From assembly GCF_003837865.1 (NCBI RefSeq), contig NZ_RQIS01000017.1:62001-126000 (forward strand): a stretch of 64,000 bases of DNA. The letters are read 5' to 3'. The notes under the pieces were generated by a model, which saw only the letters and a program-made list of their open reading frames with translations, made no database searches and had not been told where the DNA came from. Numbering within the stretch: position 1 is the stretch's first letter; every line of letters starts with the position of its first letter. Shown in pieces: positions 1 to 8,656 of this stretch. This DNA is from Paraburkholderia dinghuensis (GTDB taxonomy: Bacteria > Pseudomonadota > Gammaproteobacteria > Burkholderiales > Burkholderiaceae). Both the position numbers and the translations under genes were made by a program.

Positions 1-875
1 TGCAGGCGATGGGCGCCGAGATCAACATCGAGCACGGCTTCATCGAGGCGCGCGCGAAGCGCCTGAAGGGCGCGCGCATCGTCACCGACATGATCACGGT
101 CACCGGCACGGAAAACCTGCTGATGGCCGCCGTGCTCGCCGATGGCGAGACGGTGATCGAAAACGCCGCGCGCGAGCCTGAGGTCGCGGATCTCGCGCAT
201 CTGCTCGTCGCGATGGGCGCGAAGATCGACGGCATCGGCACGGACCGTCTCGTCATTCAGGGCGTCGACAAGCTGCACGGCGCGAAGCACACGGTCATTC
301 CCGATCGCATCGAAGCAGGTACGTTCCTTTGCGCGGTCGCGGCCGCAGGCGGCGAGCTCACGTTGCGCAACATTCGCCCGCGCATTCTCGACGCCGTCAC
401 CGACAAGCTGCGCGAAGCGGGCGTGACGATCGAGGAAGGCGACGACTGGATGCGTGTACGCATGAACACGCGCGCGCGCGCCGTGAACCTGCGCACTTCC
501 GAATACCCCGCGTTCCCGACCGACATGCAGGCGCAGTTCATGGCGCTCAACGCGATTGCGGACGGTACGTCACAGGTCGTCGAAACGATCTTCGAGAACC
601 GCTTCATGCACGTGCAGGAGCTGAACCGGCTCGGCGCGAGCATCACGATCGACGGCAATACCGCGCTTGTCGCCGGTGTCGAAAAGCTGTCGGGCGCCAA
701 AGTGATGGCGACCGACCTGCGGGCTTCGGCAAGTCTCGTGATCGCGGGCCTGTGCGCCGAAGGCGAAACGCTGATCGACCGCATCTATCACCTCGACCGC
801 GGCTACGACCGCATGGAAGTGAAGCTCAACGCGGTCGGCGCGAACGTGAAGCGCATCAAGGGGAGCGCAGCATGA
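1..875 (+). CDS. murA: UDP-N-acetylglucosamine 1-carboxyvinyltransferase, 3' part
   Basis: This is the C-terminal portion of MurA, the cytosolic enzyme that transfers enolpyruvate from PEP to UDP-GlcNAc in the first committed step of peptidoglycan synthesis. The reading frame is already open at the left edge, so the start codon and the catalytic-Cys region lie outside the window; about 290 of the usual roughly 420 residues are present. The stretch YPAFPTDMQAQFMALN, with the conserved Asp of the active site, and the FENRFMHVQELNRLGA segment are typical of the family. Its TGA overlaps the hisG start as ATGA, so it is probably co-transcribed with the his genes, the usual Burkholderiaceae arrangement. 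Confidence 0.96.
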   Translation, partial: QAMGAEINIEHGFIEARAKRLKGARIVTDMITVTGTENLLMAAVLADGETVIENAAREPEVADLAHLLVAMGAKIDGIGTDRLVIQGVDKLHGAKHTVIPDRIEAGTFLCAVAAAGGELTLRNIRPRILDAVTDKLREAGVTIEEGDDWMRVRMNTRARAVNLRTSEYPAFPTDMQAQFMALNAIADGTSQVVETIFENRFMHVQELNRLGASITIDGNTALVAGVEKLSGAKVMATDLRASASLVIAGLCAEGETLIDRIYHLDRGYDRMEVKLNAVGANVKRIKGSAA

Positions 876-1558
876 GCACGCTTGCTCCGACGCCGGCCGC
901 TGCCGCAAGCGCACCGCTCACGCTTGCGCTCTCGAAGGGCCGCATCTTCGAAGAGACGATGCCGCTCCTCGCCGCAGCAGGCGTGCAGGTGGCCGAAGAT
1001 CCGGAGACGTCGCGCAAGCTGATCCTGCCGACGACCGATCCGAACCTGCGCGTCATCATCGTGCGCGCGAGCGACGTGCCCACCTACGTGGAGTACGGCG
1101 CAGCGGACTTTGGTGTCGCGGGCAAGGACGTGCTGCTCGAACACGGCGGCAGCGGACTTTATCAGCCGATCGACCTCGACATCGCGCGTTGCCGCATGTC
1201 GGTGGCCGTCGCGGCGGGCTTTGATTACGCGAGTGCAGTGCGCCAGGGCGCGCGTCTGCGCGTCGCGACGAAATACACGGAAACCGCGCGGCAGCACTTT
1301 GCGGCGAAGGGCGTGCACGTCGACCTCATCAAGCTGTACGGTTCGATGGAACTGGCACCGCTCGTCGGCCTCGCCGATGCAATCGTCGACCTGGTCAGCT
1401 CAGGCGGCACGCTGCGCGCGAACAACCTGGTCGAGGTCGAGGAGATCATGCCGATCTCGTCGCGCCTCGTGGTGAACCAGGCGGCGCTCAAGCTCAAGCG
1501 CGCCGCACTGCGGCCGATCATCGACGCGTTCGAACGCGCTTCGCACCGCGACGCTTGA
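872..1558 (+). CDS. hisG: ATP phosphoribosyltransferase, short form
   Basis: HisG condenses ATP with PRPP to phosphoribosyl-ATP, the first step of histidine synthesis. The 228-residue protein opens with about 17 Ala/Pro/Thr-rich residues, then the conserved LTLALSKGRIFEETMPLL segment. It contains the PRPP-binding stretch DLVSSGGTLRANNL near residue 172. It lacks the C-terminal regulatory domain of the long form (about 290-300 residues), so it should be the short HisG that needs HisZ as a regulatory partner; no hisZ is in this window. The ATG overlaps the murA stop by 4 nt, implying translational coupling. Confidence 0.97.
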   Translation: MSTLAPTPAAAASAPLTLALSKGRIFEETMPLLAAAGVQVAEDPETSRKLILPTTDPNLRVIIVRASDVPTYVEYGAADFGVAGKDVLLEHGGSGLYQPIDLDIARCRMSVAVAAGFDYASAVRQGARLRVATKYTETARQHFAAKGVHVDLIKLYGSMELAPLVGLADAIVDLVSSGGTLRANNLVEVEEIMPISSRLVVNQAALKLKRAALRPIIDAFERASHRDA

Positions 1559-1657
1559 GGGTGCTTAAGGCTGCATGAGGCCGCTTCAGGCCGCACAAGG
1601 CGAAAGCGCCGCCCGCTCGTCACGTGTTCAAACGTGACGGGCGCCTAACCGATACGG

Positions 1658-2983
1658 ATGGATATCAGCATGGCTATCACGATTCGCAAACTCGATTCCA
1701 GCGCCGACGGCTTCAAGAAGGCACTGCACGCGGTGCTCGCGTTCGAGGCGAGCGAGGACGAGGCGATCGAGCGCTCGGTGGCGCAGATCCTCGCTGACGT
1801 GAAAGCGCGCGGCGATGCCGCCGTGCTCGAGTACACGACCCGCTTCGACCGCCTGAACGCGACCAGCGTCGCGGCACTCGAACTGCCGTTTGCCGAACTC
1901 GAAGCGGCGCTTGAGAGCCTCGAACCGAAGCGGCGTGCCGCGCTCGAGGCAGCGGCGGCGCGCGTGCGCGGCTACCACGAGAAGCAGCGCATCGAATGCG
2001 GCTCGCATAGCTGGCAGTACACCGAAGCCGATGGCACGGTGCTCGGCCAGAAGGTCACGCCGCTCGACCGCGTGGGCCTCTACGTGCCTGGCGGCAAGGC
2101 TGCGTATCCTTCGTCGGTGCTGATGAACGCGATTCCGGCGCGCGTCGCGGGCGTGCGCGAGATCGTCATGGTCGTGCCTACGCCCGATGGCGTGAAGAAC
2201 CCGCTCGTGCTGGCGGCGGCGCTGCTCGGCGGCGTCGATCGCGTGTTCACGATCGGCGGCGCGCAGGCTGTCGCTGCGCTCGCCTACGGCACCGACACGA
2301 TTCCCGCCGTCGACAAGATCTGCGGCCCCGGCAACGCCTATGTTGCGTCGGCCAAGCGCCGCGTGTTCGGCACGGTCGGTATCGACATGATCGCGGGCCC
2401 GTCGGAAATCCTCGTGATCTGCGACGGCACGACCGATCCGCGCTGGGTGGCAATGGACCTGTTTTCGCAGGCCGAGCACGACGAACTCGCCCAGTCGATC
2501 CTGCTGTGCCCGGACGCAGCGTTCATCAAGCGCGTGGAAGACGCGATCGGCGAACTGTTGCCGACGATGCCGCGCGCCGACGTGATCGCCACGTCGCTCA
2601 CGAACCGCGGCGCGCTCGTGAAGGTGCGCGATATGGCGGAAGCCTGCGCGATCGCCAACGAGATCGCACCGGAGCACCTCGAAATCTCGGCGCTTGAGCC
2701 GCAGAAGTGGGGCGCCGAAATCCGCCACGCAGGCGCGATCTTCCTCGGCCGCTACACGAGCGAGAGCCTCGGCGACTACTGCGCCGGGCCGAATCATGTG
2801 CTGCCTACGTCGCGTACCGCACGTTTCTCGTCGCCGCTCGGCGTCTATGATTTCCTCAAGCGGTCGAGCCTCATCGAGGTCAGCGCGGAAGGCGCACAGA
2901 CGCTTGGCGAGATCGCCGCGGAGCTGGCCTACGGCGAGGGCCTGCAGGCTCACGCGCGCAGCGCCGAATACCGGATGAAGTGA
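1658..2983 (+). CDS. hisD: Histidinol dehydrogenase
   Basis: This zinc enzyme oxidises L-histidinol to L-histidine in two NAD-dependent steps, the end of the pathway. The 441-residue length fits the family. Visible signatures include DRVGLYVPGGKAAYPSSVLM, the IDMIAGPSE segment, FSQAEHDE with the His/Asp zinc-site residues, and GPNHVLPT near the C-terminus. An alternative in-frame ATG lies 12 nt downstream (1670) and would remove only four residues. A 99-nt spacer separates it from hisG, with no terminator seen in it. Confidence 0.97.
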   Translation: MDISMAITIRKLDSSADGFKKALHAVLAFEASEDEAIERSVAQILADVKARGDAAVLEYTTRFDRLNATSVAALELPFAELEAALESLEPKRRAALEAAAARVRGYHEKQRIECGSHSWQYTEADGTVLGQKVTPLDRVGLYVPGGKAAYPSSVLMNAIPARVAGVREIVMVVPTPDGVKNPLVLAAALLGGVDRVFTIGGAQAVAALAYGTDTIPAVDKICGPGNAYVASAKRRVFGTVGIDMIAGPSEILVICDGTTDPRWVAMDLFSQAEHDELAQSILLCPDAAFIKRVEDAIGELLPTMPRADVIATSLTNRGALVKVRDMAEACAIANEIAPEHLEISALEPQKWGAEIRHAGAIFLGRYTSESLGDYCAGPNHVLPTSRTARFSSPLGVYDFLKRSSLIEVSAEGAQTLGEIAAELAYGEGLQAHARSAEYRMK

Positions 2984-3179
2984 GTCCGGGCCTTCGGGCA
3001 GGCGCGCACGGCCGTTGATGCATCGTGTGAGCGCGCGCCCGAAGTGCGATATCGGAAGTCCTGCCAGTAGACGTCTGGCAAGCGAGAAGCCCTACGACAA
3101 CCTGAGCGGCCTCGAAGCCGCTCGTGAGATGCTTGCCCCGCTCGCGAGGGCGAAGTCCGCCTGACCGGGTCAGTCCACT

Positions 3180-4256
3180 ATGACAACGCCACAAGACATC
3201 ATCCGTCGCGATGTGCTCGCGATGACCAGCTATCCCGTGCCCGACGCTACCGGCTTCGTGAAGCTCGACGCTATGGAGAACCCGTTCGGGCTGCCTGCCG
3301 CGCTGGCAGCGAAGCTGGGCGAGCATCTGGCGGCCGTTGCGCTGAACCGCTATCCCGCGCCGCGCCCCGAGGCGCTCATCGCGAAGCTCAAGGCCGCGAT
3401 GCGCGTTCCCGACGGGTGCGAAGTGCTGCTCGGCAACGGTTCGGACGAGATTATCAGCCTGATCACGATGGCGTGCGCGACGCCGGGCGCGAAGGTGCTC
3501 GCGCCGGTGCCGGGCTTCGTGATGTACGCGATTTCGGCGAAGTTCGCCCACGTCGATTTCGTCGGCGTGCCGCTCACCGCCGACTTCATGCTCGACACCG
3601 AAGCGATGCTCGCGGCGATCGCCGAACACCGTCCGTCCGTGATCTGGCTTGCGTACCCGAACAACCCGACCGGCACGCTTTTCGATGACACCGCAATCGA
3701 ACGCATCATCGCGGCTGCGCGAGCGGCGCACGGTCTCGTCGTCATCGACGAAGCGTATCAGCCGTTCGCACAGAAAAGCTGGATGCCGCGCGCGGGCGAA
3801 TTCGACAACGTGGTCGTGATGCGTACGATGTCGAAGCTCGGGCTCGCGGGCATCCGGCTCGGGTATCTCGCGGGGCGGGCGTCGTGGCTCAATGAGTTCG
3901 ACAAGGTGCGTCCGCCGTACAACGTGAATGTGCTCACGCAGGCAACCGCGAGTTTCCTGCTCGACCACATCGATGTGCTCGACGCGCAGGCCGCGCAACT
4001 ACGCGCCGAACGCGCGGACCTGGCCGCCGCTGTGGCGAAGCTGCCGGGCGCCGAGGTCTTCGAAAGCGCGGGCAACTTTCTGCTCGTGCGCGTGCCTGAT
4101 GCCGACGCGGTGTTCGATACACTTCTCGGCGCGAGGGTTCTGATCAAAAACGTGGGTAAAATGCACCCATTGCTGGCGAATTGCGTTCGTTTGACCGTCG
4201 GGACGCCCGACGAAAACGCACAATTGCTCGCCGCCCTGAAGCTCGTGCTTAAATGA
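3180..4256 (+). CDS. hisC: Histidinol-phosphate aminotransferase
   Basis: A PLP-dependent fold-type I aminotransferase that converts imidazole-acetol phosphate to histidinol phosphate with glutamate. In the 358-residue product, YPNNPTGTLF (about 159-168), VVIDEAYQPF and MRTMSKLGLAGIRLGY are clear; Lys219 in the last is the expected Schiff-base lysine. It is preceded by a 196-nt spacer with a weak 48-codon open frame (3018-3164) that matches nothing I recognise. It lies between hisD and hisB on the same strand. Confidence 0.96.
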   Translation: MTTPQDIIRRDVLAMTSYPVPDATGFVKLDAMENPFGLPAALAAKLGEHLAAVALNRYPAPRPEALIAKLKAAMRVPDGCEVLLGNGSDEIISLITMACATPGAKVLAPVPGFVMYAISAKFAHVDFVGVPLTADFMLDTEAMLAAIAEHRPSVIWLAYPNNPTGTLFDDTAIERIIAAARAAHGLVVIDEAYQPFAQKSWMPRAGEFDNVVVMRTMSKLGLAGIRLGYLAGRASWLNEFDKVRPPYNVNVLTQATASFLLDHIDVLDAQAAQLRAERADLAAAVAKLPGAEVFESAGNFLLVRVPDADAVFDTLLGARVLIKNVGKMHPLLANCVRLTVGTPDENAQLLAALKLVLK

Positions 4257-4313
4257 GCTTCGTTCTCCAACCCCTCTAACCCTCCTGTTACGGGCTGATT
4301 GAAGGAAATTGCC

Positions 4314-4901
4314 ATGCGCGTCGCGCAAGTCGTTCGCAACACCAGCGAAACGCAAATCCGCGTCAAGATCAATCTGGACGGCACCGGCGAGCAGAAGCTC
4401 GCGACCGGCGTGCCGTTTCTCGACCACATGCTCGACCAGATCGCACGACACGGCTTGATCGATCTCGAGGTCGAGGCGCACGGCGACACGCATATCGACG
4501 ACCACCATACGGTGGAAGACGTCGGCATCACGCTCGGACAGGCGGTGGCGCAGGCCATCGGCGACAAGAAGGGCATCCGCCGCTACGGCCATGCCTATGT
4601 GCCGCTCGACGAAGCGCTCTCGCGCGTCGTCATCGACTTCTCGGGCCGTCCGGGCCTCGAATTTCACGTGCCGTTCACGCGCGCGCGCATCGGCACGTTC
4701 GACGTCGATCTGTCGATCGAGTTTTTTCGCGGCTTCGTGAACCACGCGGGCGTGACGCTTCACATCGACAACCTGCGCGGGCTGAATGCCCACCATCAGA
4801 TGGAAACCGTGTTCAAGGCGTTCGGCCGCGCGTTGCGCCAGGCCGCCGAACTGGACGAGCGCGCGGCGGGCAGGATCCCGTCGACGAAGGGTAGCCTCTA
4901 A
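4314..4901 (+). CDS. hisB: Imidazoleglycerol-phosphate dehydratase
   Basis: This manganese-dependent dehydratase removes water from imidazole-glycerol phosphate, step six of the pathway. It is the monofunctional form (195 residues) with no phosphatase domain. Metal-binding His clusters are visible in FLDHMLDQIARHG, HIDDHHTVED and NLRGLNAHHQMETVFKAFGRAL. I chose ATG 4314 because a GAAGGA ribosome site sits at 4301-4306; a TTG at 4299 keeps the frame open but overlaps that site. The C-terminus ends PSTKGSL as in other beta-proteobacterial HisB. Confidence 0.97.
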   Translation: MRVAQVVRNTSETQIRVKINLDGTGEQKLATGVPFLDHMLDQIARHGLIDLEVEAHGDTHIDDHHTVEDVGITLGQAVAQAIGDKKGIRRYGHAYVPLDEALSRVVIDFSGRPGLEFHVPFTRARIGTFDVDLSIEFFRGFVNHAGVTLHIDNLRGLNAHHQMETVFKAFGRALRQAAELDERAAGRIPSTKGSL

Positions 4902-5141
4902 CGTACGATCAACCGATCCGAGCGAACGGACACGCGCACCGGGACGTGCGCCCAGCGCCGCACTTTTGCGGTCGCCGGGCTGTAAGTCGCGCCGGGCGCG
5001 CAGCGTGCTCCGCGGACGCTGCCGCGCGGCGAGCGAATCGCGATGCTTGGACAGGAATGGGTCTGGACGGCGCTTCGGAACGCGTATGCGTTGCCAACGC
5101 CACGTAAAGCCAAGGGCAAGGCCCGAGCGGCCTGATTCGAG
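4902..5141 (+). other. 240-bp spacer between hisB and hisH with a weak small frame
   Basis: From memory of Burkholderia his operons, a MarC-family membrane protein gene often sits between hisB and hisH; it is absent here. The spacer has a 30-codon frame (5043-5135, ATG to TGA) ending in a basic KAKGKARAA tail just 6 nt before the hisH ATG. It has no family I recognise. It may be a leader peptide, a remnant or chance; nothing else is visible. Confidence 0.4.
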
Positions 5142-5783
5142 ATGAAAACTTCAATTGCGATTGTGGATTATGGGATGGGCAACCTGCGTTCGGTGGCCCA
5201 GGCGCTGAGGACGGCCGCGCCGGAAGCCGACGTGGCGATCGTCGAGCGTCCCGAGGCGATTCGCGCAGCCGATCGCGTCGTGCTGCCCGGTCAGGGCGCG
5301 ATGCCCGACTGCATGCGCAGTCTCGCCGAGTCCGGCCTGCAGGACGCCGTGCTGGAAGCCGCGCGCACGAAGCCGCTGATGGGCGTGTGCGTCGGCGAGC
5401 AGATGCTCTTCGACTGGAGCGCGGAGGGCGACACGAAGGGCCTGGGTCTTCTGCCCGGCAAGGTCGTGCGCTTCGAACTGCAAGGCCAGCTTCAGGACGA
5501 CGGTTCGCGCTTCAAGGTCCCGCAGATGGGCTGGAACGTCGTGCGCCAGGCGCATGCCCACGCGCTGTGGGACGGCGTGCCCGACAACAGCTATTTTTAC
5601 TTCGTACACAGTTATTACGTAGTGCCGGACAATGCGACGCACACTGTGGGTGAAACGCCGTACGGTGCCGCCTTTACCTCGGCGGTGGCGCGGGATAACA
5701 TCTTCGCCACTCAATTCCACCCGGAAAAAAGCGCTGCGGCGGGTTTGCGCGTCTATCGCAACTTCGTCCACTGGAACCCGTGA
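5142..5783 (+). CDS. hisH: Imidazole glycerol phosphate synthase, glutaminase subunit
   Basis: HisH is a class I glutamine amidotransferase that releases ammonia from glutamine and channels it to HisF. The triad is visible in the 213-residue product: nucleophile Cys83 in LMGVCVGEQM, His193 and Glu195 in FHPEKS. The N-terminal IVDYGMGNLRSV and the oxyanion-region PGQGAMPDCM are family signatures. It is followed by a 180-nt spacer before hisA with no clear terminator. Its partner hisF is two genes downstream. Confidence 0.97.
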   Translation: MKTSIAIVDYGMGNLRSVAQALRTAAPEADVAIVERPEAIRAADRVVLPGQGAMPDCMRSLAESGLQDAVLEAARTKPLMGVCVGEQMLFDWSAEGDTKGLGLLPGKVVRFELQGQLQDDGSRFKVPQMGWNVVRQAHAHALWDGVPDNSYFYFVHSYYVVPDNATHTVGETPYGAAFTSAVARDNIFATQFHPEKSAAAGLRVYRNFVHWNP

Positions 5784-5963
5784 TATTGCGCGCACACTGA
5801 AGGTGCAGGTTGTGGCGGTCTCGCTGCGGCGTCCGCTAACCCGACTTACATCAGCAAGACCCCCGAAAGACTTGTACTAAACTAGCGAAACGGCTCCGGA
5901 TCGGGCCTTTTTTCCACCGGCGCCGGTTGAATTCAACCACATTCCCAGACATCACCCGAAGCT

Positions 5964-6716
5964 ATGCTGCTGATTCCGGCCATCGATCTCAAAGACGGTC
6001 ACTGCGTGCGCCTCAAACAAGGCGATATGGACCAGGCGACGATTTTTTCAGAGGAACCAGCGGCGATGGCCCGACATTGGGTCGAGCGCGGTGCACGCCG
6101 CCTGCACCTCGTCGATCTGAACGGTGCGTTCGCAGGCAAACCGAAGAACGAAGACGCGATCCGCGAGATCATCGCGGAAGTCGGTAACGAGATCCCCGTG
6201 CAGCTGGGCGGCGGTATCCGTGACCTCGACACCATCGAGCGCTATCTCGACGACGGCCTTTCGTACGTCATCATCGGCACGGCCGCGGTGAAGAACCCGG
6301 GCTTCCTGCACGAAGCGTGCACGGCGTTCGGGGGGCACATCATCGTCGGTCTCGACGCCAAGGACGGCAAGGTCGCCACCGACGGCTGGAGCAAGCTGAC
6401 GGGTCATGAAGTCGTGGATCTCGCACGCAAGTTCGAGGACTACGGCGTCGAATCGATCATCTACACCGACATCGGCCGCGACGGCATGCTCCAGGGCATC
6501 AACATCGACGCGACGGTGCGCCTTGCGCGCGCGGTGAAGATTCCGATCATCGCGAGCGGCGGCCTCTCGAATCTCGGCGACATCGACGCGCTGTGCGAGG
6601 TCGAGGGCGAAGGCATCGAAGGCGTGATCTGCGGCCGCGCGATCTACTCGGGCGATCTCGACTTTACCGCCGCGCAAACGCGCGCAGACAGCCTGCGCGA
6701 AGCGGACGACGCGTAA
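5964..6716 (+). CDS. hisA: ProFAR isomerase
   Basis: HisA is a TIM-barrel isomerase that opens the ribose of N'-ProFAR by an Amadori rearrangement to PRFAR, the substrate of HisHF. Asp8 in MLLIPAIDLKDGHCVRL is the general base; the phosphate-binding repeats VQLGGGIRD and IIASGGLSN and the TDIGRDGML segment with the second Asp are present. The 250-residue length is normal. It lies in the canonical H-A-F order but is separated from hisF by an unusually long 343-nt gap. Confidence 0.97.
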   Translation: MLLIPAIDLKDGHCVRLKQGDMDQATIFSEEPAAMARHWVERGARRLHLVDLNGAFAGKPKNEDAIREIIAEVGNEIPVQLGGGIRDLDTIERYLDDGLSYVIIGTAAVKNPGFLHEACTAFGGHIIVGLDAKDGKVATDGWSKLTGHEVVDLARKFEDYGVESIIYTDIGRDGMLQGINIDATVRLARAVKIPIIASGGLSNLGDIDALCEVEGEGIEGVICGRAIYSGDLDFTAAQTRADSLREADDA

Positions 6717-7059
6717 GAACGTTACGCGCCGCTGGCGTTTCGTGAAGGGCCTGCGCGTGCGCAGGCTTCCCTGGTTTCAGCCCGGTCGGCGTGGCATCTG
6801 ATGCGGCTTCACCGCACCCTCACGCGTGCGATATTTTCGCGACAGAGCAGTGGCGTGAGGCGGACGGTACGCGCAGGTCGCCACCAGCAGCAAAGCGCGC
6901 GACAATGACCCGTCGCCGTCTGGCACAAGCTGGCACAAGCGCGTGCGCGAAAGCGCAGGCGGTGCGCGTCCGGATGCGCCGTTACGCCGTATCCGGGGGC
7001 AGACCACCCACGAGCAGGCCCTCCCACTGGTTCAATCGACTGGCTACTTCGGCAAGATC
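6717..7059 (+). other. 343-bp hisA-hisF spacer with a GC hairpin
   Basis: No convincing gene is present. Close to the hisA stop is a perfect 8-bp inverted repeat, GCCTGCGC-GT-GCGCAGGC at 6749-6766, followed by a T/C-rich but not oligo-T stretch, so it is not a standard Rho-independent terminator. A direct repeat CTGGCACAAG occurs twice in tandem near 6920-6940. The remainder is GC-rich without a recognisable motif. Confidence 0.5.
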
Positions 7060-7833
7060 ATGGCTCTACCCAAACGCATCATCCCCTGTCTCGACGTGAC
7101 CGCCGGGCGGGTCGTCAAGGGCGTCAATTTCGTCGAGTTGCGCGACGCGGGCGACCCGGTCGAAATCGCGCGCCGCTACGACGAGCAGGGCGCAGACGAA
7201 CTCACCTTCCTCGACATCACCGCGACTTCGGACCAGCGCGACCTGATTCTTCCGATCATCGAAGCGGTGGCCTCGCAGGTCTTCATTCCGCTGACCGTCG
7301 GCGGCGGCGTGCGGGCCGTGGCGGACGTTCGCCGCCTGTTGAACGCGGGTGCGGACAAGATCAGCATGAACTCGTCGGCGGTCGCGAATCCACAGCTCGT
7401 GCGCGATGCCGCCGACAAGTACGGCTCGCAGTGCATCGTCGTTGCGATCGACGCGAAGCGCGCGTCGGCGCCGGGCGAACCATCGCGCTGGGAAGTGTTC
7501 ACGCATGGCGGCCGAAAGGCGACGGGCATCGACGCGGTCGAATGGGCGCGCAAGACGGCGGAACTCGGCGCGGGTGAGATCCTGCTGACGAGCATGGACC
7601 GTGACGGCACGAAGAGCGGCTTCGATCTCGACCTGACACGCTCGGTTTCCGACGCGGTGTCGATTCCCGTGATCGCCTCGGGCGGCGTGGGCGGCCTGCA
7701 GGATCTCGCGGATGGCATCGTGAAGGGCCACGCCGACGCGGTACTCGCGGCGAGCATCTTCCACTACGGCGAGCACACGGTCGGCGAGGCCAAGCGCTTC
7801 ATGGCCGACCAGGGTATTTCGGTGAGGTTGTGA
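7060..7833 (+). CDS. hisF: Imidazole glycerol phosphate synthase, cyclase subunit
   Basis: HisF uses ammonia from HisH to turn PRFAR into imidazole-glycerol phosphate and AICAR. Asp12 in PKRIIPCLDVTAGRVVKG is one catalytic acid; the other lies in LLTSMDRDGTKSGFD. VGGGVR and IASGGVGG form the phosphate loops of the TIM barrel. ATG 7060 gives the normal 257 residues; the frame stays open 39 codons further upstream, but no homologous residues lie there. Its TGA overlaps the hisI GTG. Confidence 0.97.
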   Translation: MALPKRIIPCLDVTAGRVVKGVNFVELRDAGDPVEIARRYDEQGADELTFLDITATSDQRDLILPIIEAVASQVFIPLTVGGGVRAVADVRRLLNAGADKISMNSSAVANPQLVRDAADKYGSQCIVVAIDAKRASAPGEPSRWEVFTHGGRKATGIDAVEWARKTAELGAGEILLTSMDRDGTKSGFDLDLTRSVSDAVSIPVIASGGVGGLQDLADGIVKGHADAVLAASIFHYGEHTVGEAKRFMADQGISVRL

Positions 7834-8252
7834 TCGTGACGACAAACGCAACGCCGGGCGCGACCTGGCTCGACAAGGTCAACTGGGACGCCAACGGCCT
7901 CGTGCCCGTGATCGCGCAGGAAGCCACGACCGGCGACGTGCTGATGTTCGCGTGGATGAATCGCGAGGCGCTGGCGAAGACGGTCGAAACGGGCCGTGCC
8001 GTGTACTTCTCGCGCTCGCGTCAGCGTCTGTGGTTCAAGGGCGAGGAGTCGGGCCACGTGCAGCATGTCCGCGACATCCGCCTCGACTGCGACGAGGACG
8101 TCGTGCTGCTAAAGGTCGAGCAGGTCTCGGGCATCGCGTGCCACACCGGCCGCCACTCGTGCTTTTTCCAGCAATTCGATGGCACTGTCGACGATGGCCA
8201 GTGGGTCGCCGTCGATCCCGTGCTGAAAGACCCCGAACACATCTACAAATGA
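7830..8252 (+). CDS. hisI: Phosphoribosyl-AMP cyclohydrolase
   Basis: A zinc and magnesium enzyme that opens the purine ring of PR-AMP, step three of the pathway. The 140-residue product has the metal-site residues in DIRLDCDEDVVLLKV and the Cys/His pattern GIACHTGRHSCFF. It is separate from hisE, not fused as in enterics. It starts with GTG at 7830 overlapping the hisF stop (GTGA); a second GTG two codons later is an alternative. Its own stop overlaps the hisE ATG. Confidence 0.96.
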   Translation: MIVTTNATPGATWLDKVNWDANGLVPVIAQEATTGDVLMFAWMNREALAKTVETGRAVYFSRSRQRLWFKGEESGHVQHVRDIRLDCDEDVVLLKVEQVSGIACHTGRHSCFFQQFDGTVDDGQWVAVDPVLKDPEHIYK

Positions 8253-8617
8253 CGCAACTCACTACGAATGACACGCTGCTGCGCCTCGCGGCGGTGATCG
8301 ACAGCCGCAAGGGCGGCGACCCGGACGCTTCCTACGTCGCGCGCCTCTTCCACAAGGGCGACGACGCGGTGCTCAAGAAGATCGGCGAAGAGGCCACCGA
8401 AGTGGTGCTCGCGGCAAAGGACGTGCGCCAGGGCGGTGCTCCGACGGCGCTGGTCGGCGAAGTGGCCGACCTGTGGTTTCACTGCCTTGTCGCGCTTTCG
8501 CATTTCGACCTGAGTCCCGCTGACGTGCTGGCGGAACTGGAACGCCGTGAAGGACTTTCGGGGCTCGAGGAAAAGGCGCTGCGCAAGAGTCGCGAGCGCG
8601 AGCAGAACGGCGACTGA
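8249..8617 (+). CDS. hisE: Phosphoribosyl-ATP pyrophosphatase
   Basis: HisE removes pyrophosphate from PR-ATP, step two of the pathway. It is an all-alpha MazG-like NTP pyrophosphohydrolase of 122 residues. The metal-binding EEATE motif is visible in KIGEEATEVVLAAK, with a second acidic cluster in EVADLWFHCLVAL. ATG 8249 overlaps the hisI stop as ATGA, so the hisF-hisI-hisE trio is tightly coupled, unlike the earlier his genes. Confidence 0.96.
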   Translation: MTQLTTNDTLLRLAAVIDSRKGGDPDASYVARLFHKGDDAVLKKIGEEATEVVLAAKDVRQGGAPTALVGEVADLWFHCLVALSHFDLSPADVLAELERREGLSGLEEKALRKSREREQNGD

Positions 8618-8656
8618 GCCCTGAATCGGGGCGCCATCGACCCGGAGATAACCAGC

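Noticed and set aside
1628..2953. A long open frame antisense to hisD, and similar long antisense frames opposite ettA, petC/sspA and others
   Set aside because: Arg/His-rich translations without domains; they are shadows caused by GC-biased third codon positions of the real genes.
3018..3164. A 48-codon frame in the hisD-hisC spacer
   Set aside because: No ribosome site, no recognised family, and GC-rich spacers of this kind open frames by chance.
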